This document shows positions 19,908 to 28,198 of a DNA stretch of 64,000 bases, piece by piece. This stretch comes from an uncultured Alistipes sp. (GTDB taxonomy: Bacteria > Bacteroidota > Bacteroidia > Bacteroidales > Rikenellaceae): positions 186,001 through 250,000 of the forward strand of contig CANQGQ010000002.1 of NCBI GenBank assembly GCA_947623305.1, written 5' to 3'. The notes below the pieces were generated by a model. It was not told the DNA's origin. It did not search any database and worked only from the letters and a program-made list of their open reading frames with translations. Made by a program: the position numbers and the translations under genes. Every line of letters begins with the position of its first letter. The first letter of the stretch is position 1.

Positions 19908-21164
19908 ATGCGTATGAACGTTTTGGTAGTGGGGTCGGGCGGCCGCGAACATGCCATTGTCGACGCCTTGACGCGGTCGGCGCAGGTCGAAAAAATCTAT
20001 TGTGCCCCGGGCAATGCCGGCATCGCGCGGCAGGCCGAATGCGTGGCGATTCGCGAAACCGAGGTCGATCGGCTGCTCGATTTCGCTCGGACGAAGCGGA
20101 TCGGTTTGACGGTCGTGGGGCCCGAGGCGGCTTTGGCTGTGGGCATCGTCGATGCGTTCCGGTCGGCCGGATTGCGGATTTTCGGCCCGACGAAGGCCGC
20201 CGCCCGTATCGAGACCTCCAAGGAGTTCGCCAAGGAGTTGATGACCCGTTACGGAATCCCGACAGCGGCGTATCGCAGCTTCGGCGATTACGAACAGGCG
20301 CACGCCTATGTCGTCGAGCAGGGGACTCCGATCGTGTTGAAGTACGACGGACTGGCTGCCGGCAAAGGGGTCGTGGTCGCTCGGACGTTGGAGGAGGCCG
20401 ATGCCGCCTTGCGCGACATGCTGTTGGATGACAAATACGGTGCGGGGCGCGTGGTCGTCGAGGAGTGTCTGACCGGCCCCGAATTTTCGTTCATGTGCTT
20501 CGTCTCCGGCAGCAACGTGTGGCCGATGGTCTTGGCGCAGGATCACAAACGGGCCTACGACGGCGACGAGGGGCCCAATACGGGCGGTATGGGCGCCTAT
20601 TCGCCGCTACCGTTCATCACGCCCGAGGACGAACGCTTCGCCTTGGAGCGGATCATGCAGCCGACGGCCGCGGCGATGGTCGCCGAGGGGACGCCCTTTA
20701 CGGGGGTGCTTTACGGCGGGTTGATGAAGACGCCGCAGGGCATCAAGGTGATCGAGTTCAACGCCCGCTTCGGCGATCCCGAGACCGAGGTCGTCTTGCC
20801 GCGGCTGGCTTCGGACATCGTGGATATTTTCTGTGCTGTGGCCGACGGCGGCGATGCGACGTTGCGGTGGCACGATTGCGCGACGTTGGGCATTGTGCTT
20901 GCTTCGGAGGGCTATCCGAACGCTTACGAAAAAGGCTTCGAAATCAAGGGTTTGGATGCCGTTGAAGGGACGATCTATCACATGGGAACCCGTGCCGACG
21001 GCGACCGCGTGTTGACCGCCGGCGGTCGCGTGTTGTTCGTTCTCGGGTGCGGCAACACTCTCGCCGAAGCTCGTGCGGCGGCTTTGCGCGATGTCGGGCG
21101 CATTGATTGCGGGCATCTGTTCCACCGCACCGACATCGGTCATTGGGCTTTTGAGGATAGATAG
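19908..21164 (+). CDS. purD: Phosphoribosylamine-glycine ligase (GAR synthetase)
   Basis: PurD (418 aa) joins glycine to phosphoribosylamine with ATP. The N-domain opens with VLVVGSGGREHAI. The ATP-grasp core has KYDGLAAGKGV, EECLTGPEFSF and the metal/ATP segment EFNARFGDPE. A C-terminal domain closes with an AFEDR end. Two adjacent ATGs (19908 and 19914) are possible; the second (MNVLVVGSG) is closer to consensus. It is the last purine gene of the operon proper; a broken membrane-protein gene starts directly after its stop codon. Confidence 0.96.
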   Translation: MRMNVLVVGSGGREHAIVDALTRSAQVEKIYCAPGNAGIARQAECVAIRETEVDRLLDFARTKRIGLTVVGPEAALAVGIVDAFRSAGLRIFGPTKAAARIETSKEFAKELMTRYGIPTAAYRSFGDYEQAHAYVVEQGTPIVLKYDGLAAGKGVVVARTLEEADAALRDMLLDDKYGAGRVVVEECLTGPEFSFMCFVSGSNVWPMVLAQDHKRAYDGDEGPNTGGMGAYSPLPFITPEDERFALERIMQPTAAAMVAEGTPFTGVLYGGLMKTPQGIKVIEFNARFGDPETEVVLPRLASDIVDIFCAVADGGDATLRWHDCATLGIVLASEGYPNAYEKGFEIKGLDAVEGTIYHMGTRADGDRVLTAGGRVLFVLGCGNTLAEARAAALRDVGRIDCGHLFHRTDIGHWAFEDR

Positions 21165-21637
21165 ATGAGCATTCCGAGTTTGATACGCCGCGAGTGGCAT
21201 GTCGTTTACCAGTTTCCGCTGGCTGTGGGGATCATCTCTGCGCTGAATCTTGCGGTAACGGTTTGGTGGGATTGGAGCGGCGTGGAGGGGCTGTTTGCTT
21301 TTGCTTTCAATACGGCTTGGATGTTTTTGCTGTCGTAACGGTTGTTTTGCTGGGTGTGGTCGGTCTGCCGTTGCGGTTCGTCTACCGGTTGAACGATCGG
21401 TGGCGTCGGCGGTGGTGGCTTGCTCCGTGCGGAATTCTGGCAGGGCTGGCCATGTGCGTTTCGTCGTTCCATATCGGTGCGGGAGAGCTTTGTGTCGAAG
21501 AGGGACCGACGCTCATCGTTCCCAATCAAGCGTTGAGTATGGGCGGATTATGGACAGTCGGGTTTTGTGCTTTGCATTTTTATATACCTTTCGAACGAAT
21601 CAAACAAGCGATATATGGCGAAAATCATCAGCGGTAA
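21165..21637 (+). pseudogene. Small membrane protein split by a frameshift
   Basis: An ATG directly after the purD stop opens a 57-codon frame ending at 21336-21338. It encodes a membrane-like segment (residues about 17-33, then a hydrophobic LFAFAFNTAWMFLL). The frame offset by one base continues with convincing membrane protein: a VVTVVLLGVVGLPL helix, a basic RLNDRWRRRWW loop, another helix, and GLWTVGFCALHFYI. Adding one T to the T5 run at about 21323-21327 would join both parts into about 157 residues with roughly four hydrophobic segments. The second part overlaps the folD start by 23 bases. I do not recognise a family. It is a true frameshift, a sequence error, or (less likely) a recoded gene. 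Confidence 0.6.
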
Positions 21638-22490
21638 GGAGTTATCGGCTCGTCTGAAGGCCGAAATGGCAACGCAGGTCGCTGCGTTTCCCGAAAAATA
21701 CGGCCGGGTTCCCCATTTGGCGGTCATCCTCGTGGGAGACGATCCGGCGAGCGTCAGTTATGTAACCGGCAAGGCGAAGGCGTCGGCCGAAGTGGGTATC
21801 CGGAATACGACGATCCGGCGTCCCGAGACGATGGCGGAGGCGGAATTGCTCGAACTGATCGCCGGACTGAATGCCGATCCGGAGGTGGACGGCATCTTGG
21901 TGCAGCTGCCTTTGCCGAAGCACATCGACGCGGATCGAGTGATTGCCGCGATCGACCGGTCGAAGGATGTCGATGGATTCCATCCGTTGAATGTCGCGGC
22001 TTTGTGGCAAAAACAGCCCTGCACGCTGCCTTGCACGCCGAAAGGAATTTTGCGGATATTGCGGACGGCGGGCGTCGAACTCGAAGGGCGGCAGGCCGTG
22101 GTGGTCGGCCGCAGCAACATCGTGGGATTGCCCGTGTCGAAGTTGCTGTTGGATGCGAATGCGACGGTTACGATGGCCCACAGCCGCACGTCCGACCTCG
22201 GTGCCGTAACGCGGCAGGCGGATATTCTGGTCGTGGCTGTCGGGCGTCCGAAATTCATCAAGGGCGACATGGTGCGCGAAGGTGCCGTCGTGATCGACGT
22301 GGGGGTCAATCGCGATCCCGAGACGGGCCGGTTGTGCGGCGACGTGGATTTTGCGGCGGTGGAACCCAAGGCGTCCGTTATTACACCGGTGCCGGGCGGC
22401 GTCGGGCCGATGACCATCTGCTGCCTGATGGAGAATACGATCGAGTGTTTTCTGAACCGACACGGAGCCGACGAGGCTTTGAAGGAATAG
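21615..22490 (+). CDS. folD: Methylenetetrahydrofolate dehydrogenase / cyclohydrolase
   Basis: FolD (291 aa) interconverts methylene-, methenyl- and 10-formyl-tetrahydrofolate, supplying the formyl donor for PurN and PurH. The ATG at 21615 gives MAKIISGKELSARL, the usual opening. Visible motifs are the catalytic Tyr/Lys segment SVSYVTGKAKAS, the substrate motif DVDGFHPLN, the NADP-binding VVGRSNIVGLPVSKLL, and the C-terminal TPVPGGVGPMT. Its place at the end of the purine genes fits its metabolic role. It is followed by a repeat and a terminator. Confidence 0.96.
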   Translation: MAKIISGKELSARLKAEMATQVAAFPEKYGRVPHLAVILVGDDPASVSYVTGKAKASAEVGIRNTTIRRPETMAEAELLELIAGLNADPEVDGILVQLPLPKHIDADRVIAAIDRSKDVDGFHPLNVAALWQKQPCTLPCTPKGILRILRTAGVELEGRQAVVVGRSNIVGLPVSKLLLDANATVTMAHSRTSDLGAVTRQADILVVAVGRPKFIKGDMVREGAVVIDVGVNRDPETGRLCGDVDFAAVEPKASVITPVPGGVGPMTICCLMENTIECFLNRHGADEALKE

Positions 22491-22550
22491 GTCAATTTTA
22501 TATTTCCATGTACAGACGGTCCGAAAAATCGGATTGTTTCGATTACCCGA

Positions 22551-22660
22551 CAGAAGCCCCCGCCAAGGCGGGGGTTTGGGGGTGGGTCAAACCTGCATAC
22601 GCGGCCAATGGCCGCGAGGAACGGCGGTCGGATTTGAAAATTCGGGTCGAAGAACACCAG
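22551..22660. repeat. Palindromic intergenic repeat, copy 2
   Basis: Downstream of folD, GAAGCCCCCGCC faces GGCGGGGG, followed by GGGGGTGGGTCAAA, CTGCATACG and a second palindrome GCGGCCAATGGCCGC. The order and bases closely match 7855-7985 and 58737-58830. The right-hand part (CGGTCGGATTTGAAAATTCGGGTCGAAG) diverges from copy 1. Confidence 0.75.
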
Positions 22661-22690
22661 CACATGAATATAGTTGAGAGAGATAAGATC

Positions 22691-22720
22691 GAGGGGACCA
22701 CGCAAGGCCCCCTCTTTTGA
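22691..22720 (+). terminator. Intrinsic terminator after folD
   Basis: GAGGGG (22691-22696) pairs with CCCCTC after a short loop and is followed by TTTT. It closes the long + strand nucleotide-biosynthesis block. The next gene is on the opposite strand and ends about 30 bases away. Confidence 0.7.
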
Positions 22721-22749
22721 TTTAAAACCGCTCAAAAAGCGGGGTGCGA

Positions 22750-24069
22750 TCAATCCATTTGCATTTGCAGCGGATCATTGTTCCATTCGTTGCCGCCGTC
22801 GCGATAGATGAACGGACGGGGATCGCCGAATTGCTTGGCCACCAAATAACCGTCGTAGAGGCAAATGCCGTTTGCAGAGCGTTCGGCCAAGCTGAATGCG
22901 ATGACCGACGGATGGCGTTTCGAAGTGTGGTAGCTGTCTTCGATCCGTTCGATGAAACAGGGGCGCCATTGCGGGTCGTTCGACGGGTTTTCGCCCTTTC
23001 GGCGCGATGGGCCGCTTTTGCTCGTGTCGATGGGGGCTTGCGCTATGACGAGCATCCCCATGCGGTCGCAATCGTCGTAGAATCCCGGGCGCACGGTCCC
23101 CGCTTTCAGTTTCAGCACGTTGTACCCTTTTTCGCGCAATGCGGCGATTTCGTCCGTTCCGATCGTAGGCGATGCTTCGCAGGCCCGCAGCGTCGTTTCT
23201 GCTCCGTTGAGTCGCATCCGACCCTCCCGATCGACGGCGATTTCGCGGAATCCCATCGGCAGTTCTATGTATTCGACGTAGCGTCCTTCGTGCTGGGTTT
23301 TCAGCCGCAGCGTGCACAGAACGGGATGCGTCGGGCTCCATAGCAGAGTGTCGGGCAGGGTGGCGAGGAAGCGGATCGTGTCCTCCCGACGCATGTCGAG
23401 CGTAATCGACTGCTTGCCGCCGGCGATGCGTCCGCCGGCCGGATTCAGCAATTCGTAGTGGATTTGCGAGGTGCGCGGGTTGAGGGCGCCGCTCTTTATG
23501 ACGAGGCCGATTTCCGCAATTGCCGCGCCGGTTTCGTTCAGTTTCGTGCGGGCGACGACGTCGCGGATATGCAGGGTCGGTTGGGTTATCACCCATGCCC
23601 GTCCGATTTGCGGTTCCGTATCGGTGCGCCAACTCTCCGCCGGAGCCGTTTCGGAGGCTTTTTTCAACCGGATTTCGATCGTGTTGCGCCCCTCGTGCGT
23701 CCATCGGGTGATGTTGAACTCCGCAGGCAGACACGGATCGTTGTTGACAGCCGCCTGTCGCCCGTTGACGTGGACTTCATAGGCCGCAGAGGCCGCATCG
23801 AGGTGGAAATAGACCTGCCGATTGATCCAATTGAACGGTACGGTGAACGGAGTGCTGAACGATTCGCCTTCGTGCGACCATTCGGTCAGATGCCGCAGAT
23901 AGCGGTTGTCGGTCGTTGCGGCGGCCGTCGCCTCTTCCTGGGTAGGGTAGATGCGCAGTTCGCCACGGGGGCGTTCGCGTCCGATGGAGCGGGCCGGTTG
24001 GGCTTGCAGGGTCGGAGCGCACGCTATGACGCATGAAAAAAGGAGGATGAAGACCGAAATCCTTCGCAT
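22750..24069 (-). CDS. Truncated GH2-like secreted protein lacking catalytic Glu
   Basis: The product (439 aa) has a signal peptide (residues 1-23) and three parts of glycoside hydrolase family 2: a jelly-roll sugar-binding domain (about 50-170), an Ig-like domain (about 175-275), and the start of a TIM barrel (about 280-439). Functional GH2 enzymes have a W/F-SLGNES-NG motif whose Glu is the acid/base. Here residues 392-401 read FSLAERSANG, so Asn-Glu is replaced by Glu-Arg. The protein ends about 40 residues later, before the nucleophile strand. Family members usually exceed 600 aa. It is therefore a probable pseudoenzyme or degraded gene. It is exported and sits alone, divergent from the HSDR_N gene; in-frame ATGs further upstream would remove the signal peptide from the N-terminus. 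Confidence 0.75.
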   Translation of the reverse strand: MRRISVFILLFSCVIACAPTLQAQPARSIGRERPRGELRIYPTQEEATAAATTDNRYLRHLTEWSHEGESFSTPFTVPFNWINRQVYFHLDAASAAYEVHVNGRQAAVNNDPCLPAEFNITRWTHEGRNTIEIRLKKASETAPAESWRTDTEPQIGRAWVITQPTLHIRDVVARTKLNETGAAIAEIGLVIKSGALNPRTSQIHYELLNPAGGRIAGGKQSITLDMRREDTIRFLATLPDTLLWSPTHPVLCTLRLKTQHEGRYVEYIELPMGFREIAVDREGRMRLNGAETTLRACEASPTIGTDEIAALREKGYNVLKLKAGTVRPGFYDDCDRMGMLVIAQAPIDTSKSGPSRRKGENPSNDPQWRPCFIERIEDSYHTSKRHPSVIAFSLAERSANGICLYDGYLVAKQFGDPRPFIYRDGGNEWNNDPLQMQMD

Positions 24070-24076
24070 AATTCCG

Positions 24077-24084
24077 TATATTTG
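24077..24084 (+). promoter_or_regulatory. Promoter -7 box for the HSDR_N gene
   Basis: TATATTTG matches the TAnnTTTG -7 consensus, 35 bases before the ATG at 24119, inside the 49-base divergent gap. No clear -33 TTG is visible at the expected distance. Confidence 0.5.
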
Positions 24085-24118
24085 TTGCCATAAAGTTACA
24101 TAAAATTTTCCGATCCGC

Positions 24119-24571
24119 ATGCACCGATTGCCCGAACTTCGTTTTCCGCCCATTCGTTTGCGCGCCCGTGAGCAGGGCGGACAGGTCGAAATATGGGATG
24201 CCTTGCGGAACACCTATCTCGTACTGACGCCCGAGGAGTGGGTGCGGCAGCATCTGATCGCCTATTTGGTTTCGCATTGCGGTGTATTGGCCTTGCGCAT
24301 TGTGCAGGAGTATCCCGTACCGCTCAACGGGCAGCCGCAACGGGCCGATGTGGTGGTGGTGGACGATGCGGCGAAACCGCTGCTGCTGGCCGAATGCAAG
24401 GCCCCCGATGTCGCGATCGACCGATCGACCTTCGGGCAGGCCGTGCGCTACAATTCGGTGCTCGGAGCGCGCTACGTCGTGTTGACCAACGGTATGAAAC
24501 ACTATTGCTGCGAGCGGCGCGGCGATAAGTACGTTCCGATGACCGGCTTTCCGGATTTTTCACAAAAATAA
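24119..24571 (+). CDS. Orphan HSDR_N (PD-(D/E)xK nuclease-like) protein
   Basis: This 150-residue protein matches the stand-alone type I restriction HsdR N-terminal domain (HSDR_N_2) widespread in Bacteroidota. The PD-(D/E)xK core is visible: Asp77 in RADVVV, then Glu92-x-Lys94 in LLLAECKAP, with a following helix (FGQAVRYNSVLGARYVVLTNG) typical of the fold. No helicase, HsdM or HsdS gene is nearby, so it is not part of a visible restriction system. Its substrate is unknown. It converges on the LytTR regulator gene at 24637. Confidence 0.8.
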   Translation: MHRLPELRFPPIRLRAREQGGQVEIWDALRNTYLVLTPEEWVRQHLIAYLVSHCGVLALRIVQEYPVPLNGQPQRADVVVVDDAAKPLLLAECKAPDVAIDRSTFGQAVRYNSVLGARYVVLTNGMKHYCCERRGDKYVPMTGFPDFSQK

Positions 24572-24636
24572 TCGCACTTTGAGGTCTGTGCGCGACTTGA
24601 AACTCCGATCGGATGGCAGCCCGAAGTCGAGCGCTG

Positions 24637-25389
24637 TTATTCGGACAGATTGCGAAAATGGGAGTCGATGTAGTGCTGGAACGTCTCCTTGTAGATTTCG
24701 CCGATGGGAAGATACTCCGTCTCCGAAATATAGACCCGCCCGCGCACGTAGGAGCGGATGTAGTCGAGATTGACGATATAAGAGCGGTGTATCCGCATGA
24801 AATGTTCTGCCGGAAGGGCGGTCTCCATGTTTTTCAGCCGGAAAAGGGTCGTGATGCATGTCCCGTTCGTCAGGTGCATCCGTACGTATTCGCCCTCGCT
24901 CTCCAAATAGATGATGTCGCTGATTTTCACCAACGAAACCTTGTAATCGGCTTTCACCGAGATGTACTCCTTGTCTTTCGGTTCGGCTTCGGGCACAGGC
25001 GCCTCGGAAGAGGGTGCCTGTCGTTTTTGCAGCAGCTCGTAGAGCGAATGGGCTTTGGCGGCCGCACGGCTGAAGTCGGCGAAATCGAAGGGCTTGAGCA
25101 GATAATCCACCGCGTCGAGTTTGAATCCCTCGATGGCGTATTCCGAATAGGCGGTCGTGAAGACGATCATCGGCCGGTCGATCAGCGAGCGCACGAAATC
25201 CACGCCGTTCAGATCGGGCATGTTGATGTCCACGAAGATCAGATCGACCGCCTGACGTCCCAACAGCTGTTGGGCGTCGATGGCATTGCTGCAGGTGGCG
25301 ACCAACTCCAGATAGGGGAGTTTCGCGATGTAGGAGGACAACTGGCGCAGAGCCAGCGGTTCGTCGTCGATGGCGATACATTTAAGCAT
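24637..25389 (-). CDS. LytTR-family response regulator
   Basis: The product (250 aa) has a receiver domain (about 1-115) with Asp54 in FVDINMP as the phosphorylation site and an acidic pair in AIDDEP. A LytTR DNA-binding domain (about 148-245) has the MRIHRSYIVNLDYI segment typical of the family. The start at 25389 is chosen because MLKCIAIDDEP begins the receiver fold. It overlaps the end of the histidine kinase gene by 8 bases, so the pair is almost certainly a two-component system. The target genes cannot be inferred. Confidence 0.93.
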   Translation of the reverse strand: MLKCIAIDDEPLALRQLSSYIAKLPYLELVATCSNAIDAQQLLGRQAVDLIFVDINMPDLNGVDFVRSLIDRPMIVFTTAYSEYAIEGFKLDAVDYLLKPFDFADFSRAAAKAHSLYELLQKRQAPSSEAPVPEAEPKDKEYISVKADYKVSLVKISDIIYLESEGEYVRMHLTNGTCITTLFRLKNMETALPAEHFMRIHRSYIVNLDYIRSYVRGRVYISETEYLPIGEIYKETFQHYIDSHFRNLSE

Positions 25390-26458
25390 GGAGGGTCGGG
25401 ATTTCGAGTTTGACGGTGTAGGTGTTCGGCGTTTCGTGGACACGGAGCAGGTAGTTCTTTTCGCCGTAGATGAGCTCCAGCCGTTTGCGGACGTTTTTCA
25501 ATCCGATTCCGTCTGCGGAGGAGCCGCTTCCGTCCGCAGCGGAACGGTTCCGGCTGTTGCTGATGATCGCCGTTACTTTGTCGTCGCTGCAACCGATGCG
25601 GATATGGATGAACGAGGCTTTGGTCGAACTTACGCCGTGTTTGAAGGCGTTTTCGACGAAGACGATGAGCAACAGCGGCGGAATGGTGATGCGGGTCGGC
25701 AGGACGGACGGTTGTTCGATACGGATGTCGACGGCATCGGTGTAGCGGATGCGCATCAGCTCGATGTAGTTCTTCAGGAACTGGATGTCGCGATCCAGCG
25801 AAATGGTCTCCCGTTCCGAATCGTACAGCACATAACGCATCATTTTCGAAAGTTCGATGACGGCGTTTTTGGCCGATTCCGTGTCGATGTCGATCAATGC
25901 GTGGATGTTATTCAGCGTGTTCATGAAGAAGTGCGGATTGATCTGATACTTCAGATAATCCATTTGTACCTGCATGTTCTGCTCTTGGAGCTCCTTCATC
26001 TGTTGTTCGTCGCGGATCGACTGGTACATCAGTTTGATGCCCGAGTTGGCTCCGGTCATAAAGAGGCCAAGGATGACGTTCCAGTACATTTCGAGGTCGG
26101 TGAACGAGGCCTTGTGCCGGGCGGTCGGGTCGGTCAGATCGGTCTGGGCGACCTCCGCAACGTAGTGTTGTTCGTAGAGGTCGACGATCCAGAATACGCT
26201 GATGATGAGCAGCAGATCGCAGAAAAGATATTTCCAGTATTGGTGGCGGATCAGATAGCGTCGGGCGATGACGGCGTTGTGGACGAGGAAGATGGTCAGA
26301 TAGGGGAAGATTTTCCGCCAGGTCGTCAGCACGTTTTCCAAGCTCACGTGCAGCTCCGACATCATCTTCGAGTTGAGCACCGGCACCAGAATGATGGCTA
26401 ACCAGACCATCACGTAGAGCAGGTTCTCGCCGATGGCTTGTTTTTTAGTGATCTTCAT
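25382..26458 (-). CDS. LytS/YehU-type sensor histidine kinase
   Basis: This 358-residue kinase has four hydrophobic segments (about residues 12-30, 50-66, 78-95 and 124-142), a short linker helix, and the His_kinase domain with the phosphorylated His176 in YQINPHFFMNTLNNIHAL. The ATPase part has the N box NAFKHGVSS and the G box GIGLKNVRKRL. There is no extracytoplasmic sensor domain, so it probably reads a membrane or intramembrane signal. It overlaps the acyl-CoA ligase gene upstream by 14 bases and the regulator gene downstream by 8, which places the two-component pair in a lipid-gene operon. Confidence 0.92.
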   Translation of the reverse strand: MKITKKQAIGENLLYVMVWLAIILVPVLNSKMMSELHVSLENVLTTWRKIFPYLTIFLVHNAVIARRYLIRHQYWKYLFCDLLLIISVFWIVDLYEQHYVAEVAQTDLTDPTARHKASFTDLEMYWNVILGLFMTGANSGIKLMYQSIRDEQQMKELQEQNMQVQMDYLKYQINPHFFMNTLNNIHALIDIDTESAKNAVIELSKMMRYVLYDSERETISLDRDIQFLKNYIELMRIRYTDAVDIRIEQPSVLPTRITIPPLLLIVFVENAFKHGVSSTKASFIHIRIGCSDDKVTAIISNSRNRSAADGSGSSADGIGLKNVRKRLELIYGEKNYLLRVHETPNTYTVKLEIPTLHA

Positions 26459-28172
26459 GTCGGGCTTTCGGCTTCATCGGTTCCAGCAGGGAAGGGGTGT
26501 AAAGGTAACGCTTGATGCTGCGTTTGGGCGTCTTTTCGAATTCGGAGGGGTAGAGCACGATTTCGCCGATTTGTTCGTAGGCAGCTAATTGTTTGTTGAG
26601 CTCCTGCATGTTGCGTTGCATGATCTCCGACAGCTCGCCCCGCACGCCTTCGTTTTCGGCCTGTTCGTAGTCGGGGACGACCAGCGCCCGCAGATGCCCG
26701 TTGCCGTTGTCCACGATGAGCGACTCGAGCACCAAATACATGTTGTTGAGTTTGTCCTCGATCTCTTCGGGATAGATGTTCTGTCCGTTGCTGGAGAGGA
26801 TCATGGTTTTCGACCGTCCGCGGATGTAGAGCGTTCCGTCGGGGTCGAGCGTGCCTATATCGCCCGTGTGCATCCAGCCGTCCGGTTCGAGCACCTGGCG
26901 GGTATCCTGTTCGTTCTTGTAGTAACCCGGCATGACGTTTTCGCCGCGTACGAGGATTTCGCCCGCCACATGCTCGGGGTCGTCGGAATTGATTCGGATT
27001 TCGAGATAATCCTTCAGATAGCGGCCGACCGACCCCTGCTTGAACTCGTCGTCCGACGAAAAACTGATGAGCGGAGCGCATTCGGTCATGCCGTATCCGA
27101 CCGTGATCGGGAATCGGATTTTCAGCAAAAAGGCTTCCGTCTCCTGGTTCATCGGGGCGCCGCCGACGATGACCAGCGCGATGTTGCCGCCGAAGGCATC
27201 CACCAACTTCTTGCGGATGACCGAATGGATGGCCGAGTTGAGCAGCGGAATCTTCATGGCGATCGACATGGCGCCCTTTTCGAGCAGGGGCATGATCTGT
27301 TTGCGGTAGATTTTTTCGAGGATCAGCGGCACGCAGCAGATGACGGTCGGTTTCACGACCGACAGCGCTTCGACCAGGATTTTCGGTGAGGGGATGCGGC
27401 CCAGCAACGTGATGTGTCCTCCGACAGCCAGCGGCGTCAGAAAGTCGATCGCGCAACCGTAGGCATGGGCCAGCGGCAGGAACGAAAGCGTGCGGCCTCC
27501 CTGTTGGAAATAGTGTTGTCCGGTCTGTTTGTTGCAGGTGTTTATGGCGAAGACCACGTTGCCCGTGAGGTTGTTCACCGTGAGCATCACGCCTTTCGAA
27601 TGGCCCGTCGTGCCCGATGTGTAGTTGAGCAGCACGACCCGGTCGTTGGGGATGTCGGCGTATCGGATGTCGTTGATGCTGAATCCGCGGGGATATTTCG
27701 AGCGGTAGTGTTTCAGAATATCCCGTTGGAATTTGGTCAGCGTCTGGCCGTCGCGTTCGTAGAGAACATGGAAGTCGGTCAGCGAGAACACGGCGTCCAC
27801 CCGTTTGATCTGATCCTCCTCGATCAGATCCCAGAAGTTGTCGCCCAAGAAGAGCAGCCGGCTTTCCGAGTGGTTGATGACGTGGATGATGTCCGGTGCC
27901 GTGAAGTCTTGCAGAATCGGAACGATGACCGCCCCGTAGGTGATGGTTGCCAGATAGGTGATGCACCAGCGCGGATTGTTCCGGCCGATGAGGGCGATTT
28001 TTTCGCCTTGGCCGATGCCCGCTTTCTTGAACAACAGGTGGAGTTTGGCAATCTCCTTGGCCATTTCGTAATAGGAGAAGACCTCATTCTTGAAATAGTC
28101 GGTCAATGCCGATTTTTCGCGATTTTCGCGGAAACTTTTTTCGTAGATGCGGATCAGATTTTCTTGTAACAT
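26445..28172 (-). CDS. Long-chain acyl-CoA ligase (AMP-binding)
   Basis: The product (575 aa) is an ANL-superfamily adenylate-forming enzyme that probably activates fatty acids to acyl-CoA or acyl-ACP. The P-loop is LLNYTSGTTGHSKGVML at about residues 180-196. The A5 motif VGYGMTE, the A7 motif MHTGDIGTLDPDG and the hinge IRGRSKTMILSSNGQNIYPEEIED are intact, and a C-terminal Lys lies in EKTPKRSIKRY. The length resembles bacterial FadD. It follows plsY by 26 bases, so fatty-acid activation and phospholipid synthesis are encoded together. The precise substrate is not known. Confidence 0.9.
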   Translation of the reverse strand: MLQENLIRIYEKSFRENREKSALTDYFKNEVFSYYEMAKEIAKLHLLFKKAGIGQGEKIALIGRNNPRWCITYLATITYGAVIVPILQDFTAPDIIHVINHSESRLLFLGDNFWDLIEEDQIKRVDAVFSLTDFHVLYERDGQTLTKFQRDILKHYRSKYPRGFSINDIRYADIPNDRVVLLNYTSGTTGHSKGVMLTVNNLTGNVVFAINTCNKQTGQHYFQQGGRTLSFLPLAHAYGCAIDFLTPLAVGGHITLLGRIPSPKILVEALSVVKPTVICCVPLILEKIYRKQIMPLLEKGAMSIAMKIPLLNSAIHSVIRKKLVDAFGGNIALVIVGGAPMNQETEAFLLKIRFPITVGYGMTECAPLISFSSDDEFKQGSVGRYLKDYLEIRINSDDPEHVAGEILVRGENVMPGYYKNEQDTRQVLEPDGWMHTGDIGTLDPDGTLYIRGRSKTMILSSNGQNIYPEEIEDKLNNMYLVLESLIVDNGNGHLRALVVPDYEQAENEGVRGELSEIMQRNMQELNKQLAAYEQIGEIVLYPSEFEKTPKRSIKRYLYTPSLLEPMKPKARHEDH

Positions 28173-28198
28173 GGGCGGATGTTCAGCTCGCAGGTGAT

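Noticed and set aside
21318..21340. Programmed -1 frameshift site in the split membrane gene
   Set aside because: The zero-frame heptamer is G-TTT-TTG, in which the P-site tRNA would re-pair poorly on GTT. A mutation, length variation of the T-run or a sequence error is simpler.
24119..24571. HSDR_N protein as part of a restriction-modification or defence system
   Set aside because: No methylase, specificity or helicase gene is nearby, and neighbours are housekeeping or signalling genes. The stand-alone form is widespread in Bacteroidota.
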